DNA from: Peribacillus muralis
GTDB lineage: Bacteria; Bacillota; Bacilli; Bacillales; DSM-1321
DNA: 64,000 nucleotides
Direction of reading: 5' to 3'
Assembly: GCF_001645685.2 (NCBI RefSeq)
Contig: NZ_CP017080.1
Location: forward strand, 920,001-984,000
The number at the start of each line of letters is the position of its first letter. Position 1 is the stretch's first letter. Below the pieces are notes generated by a model. It saw only the letters and a program-made list of their open reading frames with translations, ran no database searches and had not been told where the DNA came from. Positions 1-8,969 of this stretch are shown here, piece after piece. Both the position numbers and the translations under genes were made by a program.

Positions 1-20
1 CTAGTGCGGTTTTTTTATTT
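1..20 (+). terminator. 3' part of a leader terminator before hisS (partial)
   Basis: The window opens with the 3' arm of a GC-containing hairpin (CTAGTGCGG) followed by seven T. It ends 24 bases before the hisS start. Such a terminator immediately before an aminoacyl-tRNA synthetase gene is typical of a T-box leader, but the leader itself lies outside the window, so the T-box assignment is inference. Confidence 0.4.
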
Positions 21-44
21 TAATGAAAATTGGAGGAATGAACG

Positions 45-1334
45 ATGCGAAAAATGGATTATCAAAATGTAAAGGGAACGCAAGATTATTTACCGGATAC
101 AGAGGTTTTACGAAGGGGGATCAGAAGGACAATAGAAGATGTGTTTATCCAATACGGGTGTAGGCCATTGGAAACACCGATATTGAATTACAAGGGATTG
201 CTAGCTTCCAAGTACGGCGGGGGTGCGGAAATTTTAGAGGAAATGTATACCTTGACGGACAGGGGAGAAAGAGATTTGGCACTGCGATACGATCTCACTA
301 TTCCCTTTGCAAAAGTAGTTGCAATGAACCCAAGCATAAGGATGCCTTTTAAAAGATATGAGATAGGTAAAGTCTTCAGGGATGGTCCGATAAAAACGGG
401 CAGGCTTCGTGAATTTACACAATGTGATGTGGATATTGTGGGAATTGAATCTCAAATTGCTGAAGCGGAATTAATGATGATGGCATTGGATGCATTTCGC
501 AAGCTTGATTTAAAAGTAAGTATTCACTATAACAATCGAAAATTATTAACTGGAATGCTTGAATTTTTTGGAACGACAGATGAAAAGATCAATAAAGTGA
601 TATTGATACTTGATAAACTTGATAAGATTGGATTGGAGGCAGTTTCGGCGGAGCTGGCAGAACAAGGGCTGCAACCTGCAACCATCAAATACATTAATCG
701 GTTTTTAACCGATGCTGATAATACAAGGTTAGGTTACTTTGCGCCATTAGCTGAACGAAATGAACAAGTTAAGCAGGGATTGGCAGAATTAAAAGAGCTG
801 GAATCTTATTTGGAATTCCTTGGTGTCGATGATCGATGTACATTCAATCCATTTTTAGCAAGAGGGTTGGAGATATATACCGGTACGGTTTATGAGATTT
901 TTTTATCTGATGAAAGCATTAAGTCAAGTATTGGCAGTGGCGGAAGATATGACAACGCCATTGGTGGATTGATCGGAACGAATGGGAGTTATTCGACAGT
1001 CGGGATCTCATTGGGACTGGATGTAATTTATACTGCCTTGCTCCCATTAAAGGGAAAAATCGTGGAAAACCCTGATGTGGATTTTTATGTGATCCCGATA
1101 AATACCGAAAAGCACGCATTATTGGTAGCAAGACAGCTAAGGAATAAAGGATATAAGGTGGAGTGTGAATTAGGAAAGAAAAGGCTCGGCAAAGCTTTAG
1201 ATAAAGCAAATAAAGAGAAATTCCGTAACGTCATCATCGTTGGGGAGGACGAAGTGAAAAATGATCAAATAAAAATCAAAGATATGTTCTCTGGCGAAGA
1301 AAGAATGGATTCTTTTTCGTTTAATGAAAACTGA
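45..1334 (+). CDS. hisS: Histidyl-tRNA synthetase
   Basis: Charges tRNA-His with histidine in the cytoplasm. The 429-residue length is normal for a full class II HisRS. Seen: the N-terminal KGTQDYLPD motif (about residues 10-18), motif 2 around FKRYEIGKVFRDG, the histidine-binding RGLEIYTGTVYE loop (about 273-285), the GSGGRYDN motif-3 region (about 298-305) and a C-terminal anticodon-binding domain from about 345. This C-terminal domain argues against a HisZ regulatory subunit. The start ATG follows GGAGG by 8 bases; an ATG three codons later is also possible. The gene stands alone behind a terminator-like leader, so T-box control by uncharged tRNA-His is plausible. Some bacilli carry two HisRS copies; which one this is cannot be told here. 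Confidence 0.93.
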   Translation: MRKMDYQNVKGTQDYLPDTEVLRRGIRRTIEDVFIQYGCRPLETPILNYKGLLASKYGGGAEILEEMYTLTDRGERDLALRYDLTIPFAKVVAMNPSIRMPFKRYEIGKVFRDGPIKTGRLREFTQCDVDIVGIESQIAEAELMMMALDAFRKLDLKVSIHYNNRKLLTGMLEFFGTTDEKINKVILILDKLDKIGLEAVSAELAEQGLQPATIKYINRFLTDADNTRLGYFAPLAERNEQVKQGLAELKELESYLEFLGVDDRCTFNPFLARGLEIYTGTVYEIFLSDESIKSSIGSGGRYDNAIGGLIGTNGSYSTVGISLGLDVIYTALLPLKGKIVENPDVDFYVIPINTEKHALLVARQLRNKGYKVECELGKKRLGKALDKANKEKFRNVIIVGEDEVKNDQIKIKDMFSGEERMDSFSFNEN

Positions 1335-1351
1335 GGGATATCGAGTCCTAT

Positions 1352-1368
1352 ATTGAAGGGGCTTCAAT
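1352..1368 (+). other. Short hairpin after hisS
   Basis: The arms ATTGAAG and CTTCAAT are perfectly complementary around GGG, 18 bases after the hisS stop codon. No T-run follows, so it is at best a weak transcript end or an mRNA-stabilising hairpin. Confidence 0.3.
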
Positions 1369-1454
1369 TCTGAAAATCCTAAGAAAGCTTTTGGTATTAA
1401 ATGAAATTATTTGTAAATTTTCAAATTATTTGATATGTTTGATTGGAAAATTAA

Positions 1455-1645
1455 ATACGTGTAGAAGCAGGTGTAGATTGATAGTATTTTTTCATCTACA
1501 TAATAGGGAAGTCGGTTGGAGCCCGACGCTGTCCCGCAACTGTATTTGGGAGCGATTCGAAAAAACCACTGTCTTCAGAAAATGAAGATGGGAAGGTTCG
1601 AAAGAGCGATGATCATAAGCCAGGAGACCTGCCTGCTTCAGCACA
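1455..1645 (+). promoter_or_regulatory. Cobalamin (vitamin B12) riboswitch aptamer
   Basis: The stretch carries the ordered conserved blocks of the cobalamin aptamer: AGGGAAGTCGG, then GAGCCCGACGCTGTCCCGC, then CAACTGTA near 1539, and the B12-box form AAGCCAGGAGACCTGCC at 1617-1633. The outer helix can form between GAAGCAGGT (1464-1472) and ACCTGCCTGCTTC (1627-1639). It is followed by a terminator at 1752-1777 and then the valine-degradation operon. The family normally senses adenosyl- or methylcobalamin and usually switches genes off when B12 is high. Its placement before an acyl-CoA dehydrogenase operon is unusual. A Covariance-model search (Rfam cobalamin) would settle the boundaries. Confidence 0.9.
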
Positions 1646-1751
1646 CATCTATACCTACGAGGATAGGGGGTGTTAAGTGCGAGCGATTGATCAGCATGTT
1701 TTTGTTTTGTCGTGGAAAAACATGTTTATTTACGTATCAATTCAAACTTAA

Positions 1752-1777
1752 CAACTTCTTCTTGAAGTTGTTTTTTT
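1752..1777 (+). terminator. Riboswitch expression-platform terminator
   Basis: CAACTTC pairs with GAAGTTG across a 5-base loop, followed by seven T. It lies about 110 bases after the B12 box and 157 bases before the first codon of the operon. A further hairpin with arms CATGTTTTT/AAAAACATG lies between aptamer and terminator and could act as the alternative structure. Confidence 0.8.
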
Positions 1778-1934
1778 ATTTGACATGATTATCTGAAGCT
1801 GGTGAACGCGGAAAGAAGTGCAGGAAATGAAAAGCCTTTGATTCTTTTTGAAAGGGCTTACAATGATGCGGGGAATCATTCAGGTATCGCCTTTGATTAA
1901 GTCCTATCGTGAAGTTGAAGTGAGGAGGAAAGAA

Positions 1935-3647
1935 ATGGGTGAAGCGGAACTTCAATGTAATGAATCTTTATTTTCTCATGGTCCGGACATTGCAGTATTT
2001 ACACCAGAAGATTTTAATGAGGAAGATCATCTTATCTCAAAGACTACAGAACTCTTTGTCAAAAACGAAGTGAAGCCCCTGCTTGAGTCGATTGATCGGC
2101 ACGATAACGGCAAGGTGAAAAAACTGTTTCGGGAAGCCGGAGAGCTCGGCTTACTCAGTGTGGAGGTTCCAGAGTCATATGGAGGGCTGTCCCTGAATAA
2201 AAAGCTGTCAGGGCTTGTAGCCGAGAAGATGGGGTTTGGCGGTTCTTTCAGCGTTTCCTTTAATATACATGCAGGCGTAGGAACTCTCCCGTACGTCTAT
2301 TACGGAACAGAAGCGCAAAAGCAAAAATACCTGCCAAAACTTGCATCAGGAGAATGGATTGGTGCTTATGCCTTAACGGAAAATAACGCAGGATCAGACG
2401 CGCTTAACGCTAAAACGACGGCGGTCTTGAACGAGCAGGGGACAGCATGGCTGCTGAATGGTGAAAAACAGTGGATCACGAACGCACAGGTGGCCGATGT
2501 ATATGTTGTCTTCGCCAAAACAAGTAACGGCATGACTGCATTCATCGTGGATAGAACGTTCAAAGGGGTTTCCATCGGTCCCGAAGAGAAGAAGATGGGG
2601 ATAAAAGGATCTTCGACAGCCACTTTAATCTTGGAAGATGTCAGTGTACCCGCAGGGAATGTTCTCGGAAAAGTCGGGCAAGGGCATCATGTAGCATTGA
2701 ATATTCTGAACATGGCGCGATTGAAGCTTTCCTTCTCAAATATCGGAGCATCGAAGCAAGCATTGGAGCTTGCCGTTAACTATGCGAAACAGCGAAAACA
2801 ATTTGATCGGCCAATCATTCGTTTTTCCATGATACAAGAAAAAATTGCAGATATGGCAATTGCGATATATGGGGCGGAAAGTGCAGCCTACAGAACGGCT
2901 GATAGCTTGGATAAAGTATTCGATAATGGAGAACCTCTCGATGAGCAATTGGTGAAACTGGCAAACTATGCAGCCGAATGTGCTATCAATAAAGTAAATT
3001 GCTCCGAAGTACTTGATCGAATAATAGACGAGGCCTTACAGATTCATGGCGGCTATGGTTATATGCAAGAGTATGAAGTGGAGCGATTATATCGTGATGC
3101 CCGAATTAGCCGGATTTTTGAAGGAACGAATGAAATAAATCGTCTGACGATTGCCAAACTATTGATGAAAAAAGGACTTCAATACGGCGACACCTGGTTG
3201 GCCCCTCTCCTTGATGAGGAGGGAACCAGAAATCAGCACTACATCCATTTGTCTAAAAGACTACTCAACAAATCTTTGAAAGCGCTGATACATGCCAAAA
3301 TCAACATCCAACAGGAACAAGAATATTCCCGTCTGCTTGCAGACATGATGAAGGAAATTCATGTGATGGATTCTGCGTTCAGGCGTACGGAAAAAGCGAT
3401 ACAAAAGAACGGGATGGAAAAGGAACGGCTGAAAGAGAATATGACCAACGTTATCTGTGAAGAAGCGTACCGCAGAGTTGAAGGGATGGCAGTATTGATT
3501 TTAGCGGGAACGGAATCAGATGAAGCGGGCAGAAAAGTGCTGTTGGATGAAGTTCGCAGCCTTGCTGTTCCACTCTTCAGGAATCTGTTTATACAAAAAC
3601 GGGAAATCGCAGAAAGAATGGCGGAGCAAGAAAAATATAATGTGTGA
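1935..3647 (+). CDS. Acyl-CoA dehydrogenase (probable isobutyryl/short-branched acyl-CoA)
   Basis: An FAD flavoprotein of the acyl-CoA dehydrogenase superfamily. By its operon it probably oxidises isobutyryl-CoA to methacrylyl-CoA in valine breakdown. Seen: the YALTENNAGSDA substrate/FAD loop, WITNA near residue 178, and the C-terminal signature QIHGGYGYMQEYEVERLYRD (about 370-390) followed by IFEGTNEI. A helical extension of about 160 residues follows, as in long Bacillus FadE-type enzymes. The frame is open from 1848, but AGGAGG lies 6 bases before ATG 1935, so a 570-residue product is preferred. The B12 riboswitch and terminator lie upstream. A longer-chain substrate cannot be excluded; substrate choice is inferred from the neighbours only. 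Confidence 0.88.
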   Translation: MGEAELQCNESLFSHGPDIAVFTPEDFNEEDHLISKTTELFVKNEVKPLLESIDRHDNGKVKKLFREAGELGLLSVEVPESYGGLSLNKKLSGLVAEKMGFGGSFSVSFNIHAGVGTLPYVYYGTEAQKQKYLPKLASGEWIGAYALTENNAGSDALNAKTTAVLNEQGTAWLLNGEKQWITNAQVADVYVVFAKTSNGMTAFIVDRTFKGVSIGPEEKKMGIKGSSTATLILEDVSVPAGNVLGKVGQGHHVALNILNMARLKLSFSNIGASKQALELAVNYAKQRKQFDRPIIRFSMIQEKIADMAIAIYGAESAAYRTADSLDKVFDNGEPLDEQLVKLANYAAECAINKVNCSEVLDRIIDEALQIHGGYGYMQEYEVERLYRDARISRIFEGTNEINRLTIAKLLMKKGLQYGDTWLAPLLDEEGTRNQHYIHLSKRLLNKSLKALIHAKINIQQEQEYSRLLADMMKEIHVMDSAFRRTEKAIQKNGMEKERLKENMTNVICEEAYRRVEGMAVLILAGTESDEAGRKVLLDEVRSLAVPLFRNLFIQKREIAERMAEQEKYNV

Positions 3648-3662
3648 ACGGAGTGAAGCCTT

Positions 3663-4550
3663 ATGAAGAAGATTGGGTTTATCGGGTTGGGCAATATGGG
3701 TCTACCTATGTCACGAAGTTTACTTCTTTCTAATTATACCGTGTATGGGATGGATTTGAATGAAGAGGCTGAAATGTCCTTTCATCAATCAGGAGGAACG
3801 ATTGGCGTATCGGTTGAAAATATGGTGAAACAATGTGATGTGATTCTTACAAGCCTTCCATCAGCTAACGCAGTGGAAGAAGTTTTCCTGGGAGAAAAAG
3901 GACTCGTTTATCTCGTTGAATCCGGTGTTATGCTGATCGATACGAGTACCGTAGCCCCTGACCTGAATGTCCGCATCGAAGTGGCTGCGAAGAAGAAGGA
4001 TGTCGATTTCCTCGCGGCACCAGTCAGTGGCGGTGTGATAGGGGCGGTAAACCGGACGCTCACTTTCATGGTAGGCGGTGCAAAGCCTGTCTTCGATAAA
4101 GCACTTCCTTTATTTAATGCAATGGGCGAGAATATCTTTCATGTGAATGATCGAATCGACAGCGGAACGAATACAAAGCTGATCAACAATCTCTTGATCG
4201 GATTTTATACGGCAGGAGTGAGTGAGGCTCTTCACCTTGCAAAGAATAGCAATCTTGATCTTGAAAGATTGTTCGAGATGCTGAACGTAAGCTATGGTCA
4301 GAGTCGAATCTACGAGCGGAACTATAAGAGCTTTATCGCAAATGATAACTATGAACCTGGATTTTCTTTAGAGCTGCTACGAAAAGATCTTCGTTTCGCA
4401 CTTGGGCTTGCTGAAAAGAATGGTGTGGAGCTGCCGCTAAGCAAAATCCTTTTTGACCTGTATGAAGAAGCGATAAAGGATGGATATGGAGAAAAGGACA
4501 TGTCCATCCTTTACAAAAAAATTAGTGAGCATTCGACAAACCGGATATAA
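3663..4550 (+). CDS. mmsB: 3-hydroxyisobutyrate dehydrogenase
   Basis: Oxidises 3-hydroxyisobutyrate to methylmalonate semialdehyde with NAD+. Seen: an N-terminal Rossmann fold with GLGNMG at residues 8-13, the substrate-loop motif [10 protein letters not shown] near 119-128, and [11 protein letters not shown] with the expected catalytic lysine near 172. The 295-residue length is usual for the beta-hydroxyacid dehydrogenase family. It starts 15 bases after the acyl-CoA dehydrogenase, with GGAGTG upstream of the ATG. Its position between an acyl-CoA dehydrogenase and a methylmalonate-semialdehyde dehydrogenase singles out the valine pathway from other family members such as tartronate-semialdehyde reductase. 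Confidence 0.9.
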   Translation: MKKIGFIGLGNMGLPMSRSLLLSNYTVYGMDLNEEAEMSFHQSGGTIGVSVENMVKQCDVILTSLPSANAVEEVFLGEKGLVYLVESGVMLIDTSTVAPDLNVRIEVAAKKKDVDFLAAPVSGGVIGAVNRTLTFMVGGAKPVFDKALPLFNAMGENIFHVNDRIDSGTNTKLINNLLIGFYTAGVSEALHLAKNSNLDLERLFEMLNVSYGQSRIYERNYKSFIANDNYEPGFSLELLRKDLRFALGLAEKNGVELPLSKILFDLYEEAIKDGYGEKDMSILYKKISEHSTNRI

Positions 4551-4567
4551 GGAGAGGTGGGGGAGTA

Positions 4568-6022
4568 ATGATTACAACAAATATAAAAAGAATGAAGAAC
4601 CATATCAACGGAGAATGGGTCGATTCCAATGGTACCGAGGTCGAAGAAGTAATTAATCCTGCAACCGGAAAAATAATTGCCTATGTACCTCTGTCGTTGA
4701 AATTGGATGTCGATCAAGCTGTACAGGCCGCTCACAATTCGTATCAAGCTTGGTCATTGGTACCTGTGCCGAGCAGGGCAAGACTTCTATATAAATACCT
4801 ACTTCTGCTTCAAGAGCAGAAAGAACAATTGGCTGAAATCATAACGATGGAAAACGGGAAAACGTTAAAAGATGCCCGCGGAGAAGTACAGCGAGGAATC
4901 GAGGTTGTGGAGATTGCGACTGCGGCTCCCACTCTCATGATGGGTGAAGCCTTGCCTGGCATTGCTGACGGAATAGATGGATCGATCTGGCGCTATCCAT
5001 TGGGAGTGGTTGCGGGCATTACGCCTTTTAACTTCCCGATGATGGTACCGCTTTGGATGTTTCCGCTCGCGATTGCCTGCGGAAACACGTTTGTCCTCAA
5101 AGCTTCGGAAAGAACACCGATCCTTGCCGAGAAGCTCGTGGAGCTATTCTATGAATCCGGTTTTCCGAAGGGTGTCCTCAACCTTGTACATGGTGCAAAA
5201 GATGTCGTGAATGGTTTACTGGAAAGCGACGACATCAAAGCGATTTCATTCGTAGGTTCCGAGCCTGTGGCAAAGCATGTATATCAAACGGGTACAGCTA
5301 GCGGAAAACGTGTTCAAGCGCTAGCTGGTGCCAAAAATCACGCTGTTGTCCTAGCGGATTGCCATCTTGAAAAATCGGTTCAAGGCATTATCGGAGCGGC
5401 TTTCGGCAGCAGCGGAGAGCGCTGCATGGCATGCTCCGTTGTAGCCGTTGCCGATGAAATCGCTGATGAATTCATGGATTTGCTCGTTAGTGAAACTCGT
5501 AAACTGAAAACGGGAGAAGGGAGATCGGAAGATAACTTTGTTGGTCCGCTGATCCGTGAAGTCCACAAAAACCGTGTGCTTGATTATATTGATAGCGGGG
5601 TCAAAGAAGGGGCTGCGTTACTAGTCGACGGGAGAAATCCGGGAGTGGAGGAAGGGTACTATGTCGGAGCTACCATTTTCGACCATGTGAAACCTGACAT
5701 GAAAATATGGCAGGACGAAATTTTCGCTCCAGTATTGAGTGTTGTACGCGTCAAAGACCTTGATGAAGGAATCAAGCTCACCAATCAGTCGAGATTTGCC
5801 AACGGCGCTGTCATCTATACGGCAAGCGGCAAAAGCGTCCAGCAGTTTCGTGACAAAATTGATGCTGGCATGATCGGTGTGAATGTCAACGTACCAGCTC
5901 CAATGGCGTTCTTCTCTTTCGCTGGGAACAAAGCCTCCTTTTATGGAGATCTTGGAACGAACGGAAAAGATGGGGTCCAATTTTACACACGTAAAAAAGT
6001 GGTAACGGAACGCTGGTTCTAA
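4568..6022 (+). CDS. mmsA: Methylmalonate-semialdehyde dehydrogenase (CoA-acylating)
   Basis: Converts methylmalonate semialdehyde, NAD+ and CoA to propionyl-CoA, CO2 and NADH. It is a 484-residue member of the aldehyde dehydrogenase superfamily. Seen: [11 protein letters not shown] near 155-165 (the acylating MSDH variant), the catalytic cysteine in [10 protein letters not shown] near residue 285, and a C-terminus with [20 protein letters not shown], which is typical of MSDH rather than ordinary aldehyde dehydrogenases. GGAGAGGTGGGGGAG precedes the ATG, and the gap to mmsB is 17 bases. B. subtilis IolA is related and serves inositol breakdown; the valine-pathway neighbours favour MmsA here. 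Confidence 0.92.
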   Translation: MITTNIKRMKNHINGEWVDSNGTEVEEVINPATGKIIAYVPLSLKLDVDQAVQAAHNSYQAWSLVPVPSRARLLYKYLLLLQEQKEQLAEIITMENGKTLKDARGEVQRGIEVVEIATAAPTLMMGEALPGIADGIDGSIWRYPLGVVAGITPFNFPMMVPLWMFPLAIACGNTFVLKASERTPILAEKLVELFYESGFPKGVLNLVHGAKDVVNGLLESDDIKAISFVGSEPVAKHVYQTGTASGKRVQALAGAKNHAVVLADCHLEKSVQGIIGAAFGSSGERCMACSVVAVADEIADEFMDLLVSETRKLKTGEGRSEDNFVGPLIREVHKNRVLDYIDSGVKEGAALLVDGRNPGVEEGYYVGATIFDHVKPDMKIWQDEIFAPVLSVVRVKDLDEGIKLTNQSRFANGAVIYTASGKSVQQFRDKIDAGMIGVNVNVPAPMAFFSFAGNKASFYGDLGTNGKDGVQFYTRKKVVTERWF

Positions 6023-6116
6023 CGCTGGCTTTCTCAGAAAAGAGATCCTTTATTTGTGGCAAAAGCCTACTGGAGGATTCTCTTCTATTTAACAGCCATC
6101 ATGGGAGGGATGAATT

Positions 6117-6902
6117 GTGAACTACAAATACAAAAAGGTCGAAAAAGAAAATTTCATCACGGTGGTTACATTGAACAATCCACCCGCAAATACACTTTCT
6201 TCTTCCTGTATCGCCGAATTGCGAATCCTTCTGCAGGAGCTTGGGCGGGATGAAGAAACAAGAGCCATCATCTTGACAGGAGCAGGTCGTTTCTTTATAG
6301 CAGGGGCGGATATAAAAGAATTCGTCTCAAAATTAGGCGATCAGGAACAAGGCTTGGCACTTGCTGAAGGAGGACAGGCGCTATGTGATGAAATCGAAGC
6401 CCTAAAAAAGCCTGTCATTGCTGCAATAAATGGTCCAGCACTTGGCGGAGGGCTGGAGCTGGCAATGAGCTGTCATTTCAGAATCGTATCAGAGCAAGCG
6501 ACGGTAGGTCTGCCGGAATTAAAGCTTGGACTTATTCCGACGTTTGGCGGCACACAGCGGCTACGCAAGATAACGGATACGGCAACGGCATTGGAGCTTA
6601 TCCTGACGGGCCGCACCCTTCTTGCAAGTGAAGCCGTGGAGCTAGGTATTGCCCAGTTAGCTGTAAAAGAAGCTGAATTGTTAAAAACGGTAACAGCTAT
6701 TGCCGCCTCATTTGTGGAAGGAAAAAGCATGACTAGTGTGATGCGCGCTGTGGAATGTATCGTTCAAGGAAGCAACGAGAGCATGGAGCAAGGATTGGAA
6801 AGGGAGCGAAAAAGGTTTGCGGAACTGTTTCTGACAGCTGATGCCAAAGAGGGAATTCATGCATTCGTCGAGAAACGAAAACCAGACTTTAAACATATCT
6901 AA
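6117..6902 (+). CDS. Enoyl-CoA hydratase (probable methacrylyl-CoA hydratase)
   Basis: Crotonase-fold enzyme of 261 residues that probably hydrates methacrylyl-CoA to 3-hydroxyisobutyryl-CoA. Seen: AGRFFIAGADIKEF forming the first oxyanion-hole segment, GPALGGGLELAMSCHFRI near residues 106-123, and VGLPELKLGLIPTFGGTQRL near 129-148, with both expected active-site acidic positions. Translation is taken to start at GTG 6117, 7 bases after the GGGAGGG sequence. It sits 94 bases after mmsA and 15 bases before the hydrolase gene, in one operon. Other crotonases share these motifs, so the substrate is inferred from context. Confidence 0.87.
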   Translation: MNYKYKKVEKENFITVVTLNNPPANTLSSSCIAELRILLQELGRDEETRAIILTGAGRFFIAGADIKEFVSKLGDQEQGLALAEGGQALCDEIEALKKPVIAAINGPALGGGLELAMSCHFRIVSEQATVGLPELKLGLIPTFGGTQRLRKITDTATALELILTGRTLLASEAVELGIAQLAVKEAELLKTVTAIAASFVEGKSMTSVMRAVECIVQGSNESMEQGLERERKRFAELFLTADAKEGIHAFVEKRKPDFKHI

Positions 6903-6917
6903 AAAGGAGTAGATGGA

Positions 6918-7982
6918 ATGTCCGGTGAAGTTGTGTTTTCCGTTAATCAAAATGGTGTTGCCATAATGGTTTTGAACCGTCCGAAAGCGCTCAATTCATT
7001 ATCACATGAGATGGTACGGGCCATCGGTGAACAAATGATGAAATGGAAGGCAGACCGTAACGTATCGATCGTTATCATAAAAGGGGCAGGTCCAAAAGGG
7101 CTTTGTGCAGGCGGTGATATCAAGACTCTCTATGAAGCTCGTTCGTCTGAAACAGCCATGCGAAAAGCCGAGGATTTTTTCGAGGTAGAATATGAGACCG
7201 ATATGGCGATCCACCAATTTCCAAAGCCGATCATCGCTTACTTAGATGGAATCGTGATGGGTGGAGGCGTCGGACTGACATATGGGGCTAGTCACCGAAT
7301 TGTAACGGAGCGGACGAAGTGGTCGATGCCTGAAATGAATATTGGCTTTTTTCCGGATGTAGGAGCAGCCTATTTTTTAAACAAAGCCCCAGGGCAATTA
7401 GGCCATTATCTCGCTCTAACTGCGTCTGTTATACAGGCTCCCGACGTACTCTATATGAACGGTGCAGATATATTTATGAAAAATGAGGCGATGGAGCTTT
7501 TTAATGAAAAAGTAGAGCATACGGATTGGTCCAAGGTAAAAGTTGATGAAAAGCTAAATCAGCTAATCGATGAATATCGAACACAGACATCTCATGTGAG
7601 CAAGCTTGCTTCTTTTCAAAAAGAAATCGATCAACATTTTGCGTTTGAAACAGTCGAAGGAATTCTTCAGTCTCTCGAACGGGGGGGAAGTGATTTTTGC
7701 ACGAAAACTAAAGAGCAGCTTCTTGCCAAATCCCCTTTTTCATTGAAAATCACGTTAAAGCAATTGAACGACGGTAAAAATAAAACATTGAAAGAATGCT
7801 TTGCAACCGACCTTTTACTGGCAAAGAACTTTTTGAAGCATGGTGATTTCTATGAAGGCGTGCGATCCATCCTCATCGATCGAGACCAATCGCCGGACTA
7901 TCAATACAAACATGTTTCAGAGGTAACGGCCGATATGGTGGATGATTTTTTTAAAACAACAGCTCCGTACAAGTGGGTGTGA
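6918..7982 (+). CDS. 3-hydroxyisobutyryl-CoA hydrolase
   Basis: Crotonase-superfamily thioesterase of 354 residues that releases 3-hydroxyisobutyrate from its CoA ester, the step that feeds mmsB. The longer length, GLCAGGDIKTLYE near 56-68, GIVMGGGVGLTYGASHRI near 111-128 and MPEMNIGFFPDVGAAYF near 136-152 are characteristic of HIBYL-CoA hydrolases, as is the C-terminal extension with SPFSLKITLKQL. AAAAAGGAG precedes the ATG. With its four upstream neighbours it completes isobutyryl-CoA to propionyl-CoA. A terminator follows at 8058. Confidence 0.9.
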   Translation: MSGEVVFSVNQNGVAIMVLNRPKALNSLSHEMVRAIGEQMMKWKADRNVSIVIIKGAGPKGLCAGGDIKTLYEARSSETAMRKAEDFFEVEYETDMAIHQFPKPIIAYLDGIVMGGGVGLTYGASHRIVTERTKWSMPEMNIGFFPDVGAAYFLNKAPGQLGHYLALTASVIQAPDVLYMNGADIFMKNEAMELFNEKVEHTDWSKVKVDEKLNQLIDEYRTQTSHVSKLASFQKEIDQHFAFETVEGILQSLERGGSDFCTKTKEQLLAKSPFSLKITLKQLNDGKNKTLKECFATDLLLAKNFLKHGDFYEGVRSILIDRDQSPDYQYKHVSEVTADMVDDFFKTTAPYKWV

Positions 7983-8057
7983 GTGTTAAGTTTACTATTT
8001 GAATAGCATCGTCGTTTACTCAAGGACTGTTTCAGAATGAAGAGTCTTGAATAAAAA

Positions 8058-8089
8058 AGGCTGTCTGGGAAATTTCAGGCAGCCTCTTT
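8058..8089 (+). terminator. Terminator of the valine operon
   Basis: AGGCTGTCTG pairs with CAGGCAGCCT (one G-U pair) across a short loop and runs into CTTTATC. It is about 75 bases after the hydrolase stop codon and closes the operon. Confidence 0.75.
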
Positions 8090-8416
8090 ATCTCAAGGCC
8101 CTAGTTGCTAAAAAATAGTCTGGGAAGAAGCAATCAATTTGAAGAAATATTATAGAGCTGAAGCGGAATTCCAATCCTTATTATCAATAACGATTTGCCG
8201 ATGCATAATCATTTAGATGAAAATTTTTTATAATACCACGATTCCAACAATTTTTTTTCGTCGTTCTATAGTAAAACCTATCAACCAATTCCCCCTCCCA
8301 AACAACCCATTTTTTATGTGACTTTCTTCTTGTTTTACTCATTTGGTATAATGTGTTTATTATAAAATTACTTCATTAAGTTTTAAGTATGAAAGAATCC
8401 AGAAAGGGATGGGAAA
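8090..8416. other. Intergenic stretch with an extended -10 promoter
   Basis: About 330 bases without a convincing open frame. Near its end TTTGGTATAATG (TATAAT at 8347-8352) has a TGn extension, so it is a candidate sigma-A promoter for the VOC gene; no good -35 box is seen. Nothing else is recognised. Confidence 0.45.
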
Positions 8417-8830
8417 ATGGATACTGAATGGCCAAGTGAAATGAGAGTAGCCCAAATCCGTGTTGCACGTCCGACTGATCAACTGGAAAAGGTGACGAGT
8501 TTCTACTGTGAGGGGTTAGGTTTGCAAAAAATAGGTTCCTTCGAAGGGCACGATGGATATGACGGTATAATGATTGGACTTCCTGCTTCAAACTATCACT
8601 TAGAGTTTACCCAGCATAAAGATGGCAGTCCTTGTCCAGCTCCAACAAAGGATAATTTGCTTGTCTTATATATCCCTGAAAGCAAAACGATTGAAGAAAT
8701 CACAAATAGATTGAAACGTTTGGGGTATGATTCAGTATCTCCAGAAAACCCATATTGGGAAAAATCAGGTGTTACGATTGAAGATCCAGATGGTTGGAGA
8801 GTTGTATTGATGAATTCGCCGGGTATTTGA
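8417..8830 (+). CDS. VOC-family (glyoxalase/bleomycin-resistance fold) protein, YycE-like
   Basis: A 137-residue single vicinal-oxygen-chelate domain pair. Seen: VAQIRVARPTDQLEKVTSFYCEGLGL at the N-terminus, a central LEFTQHKDG segment and the C-terminal VTIEDPDGWRVVLM, the last being a common VOC metal-ligand and strand motif. Overall it resembles B. subtilis YycE, whose substrate is not known to me. The ATG follows AAAGGGATGGG. It stands alone behind an extended -10 promoter. The family includes dioxygenases, glyoxalases and antibiotic-binding proteins, so no reaction is assigned. Confidence 0.8.
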   Translation: MDTEWPSEMRVAQIRVARPTDQLEKVTSFYCEGLGLQKIGSFEGHDGYDGIMIGLPASNYHLEFTQHKDGSPCPAPTKDNLLVLYIPESKTIEEITNRLKRLGYDSVSPENPYWEKSGVTIEDPDGWRVVLMNSPGI

Positions 8831-8969
8831 ATGAGAGGATACTGTAACTGGCAGATAAATAGTGTCATAATCAACACTCTTAATTGACAGATTATACCCA
8901 TTAACATCTTCTTGGTAAACGGATTGGTGAATCATCCTATAAAGGAAGGGTGGAAGGGAAGCGGATCGG

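Noticed and set aside
1391..1788. Two open frames of 64 and 90 codons between hisS and the acyl-CoA dehydrogenase
   Set aside because: They run across the cobalamin riboswitch and its terminator, have no ribosome-binding site and encode no recognisable protein.
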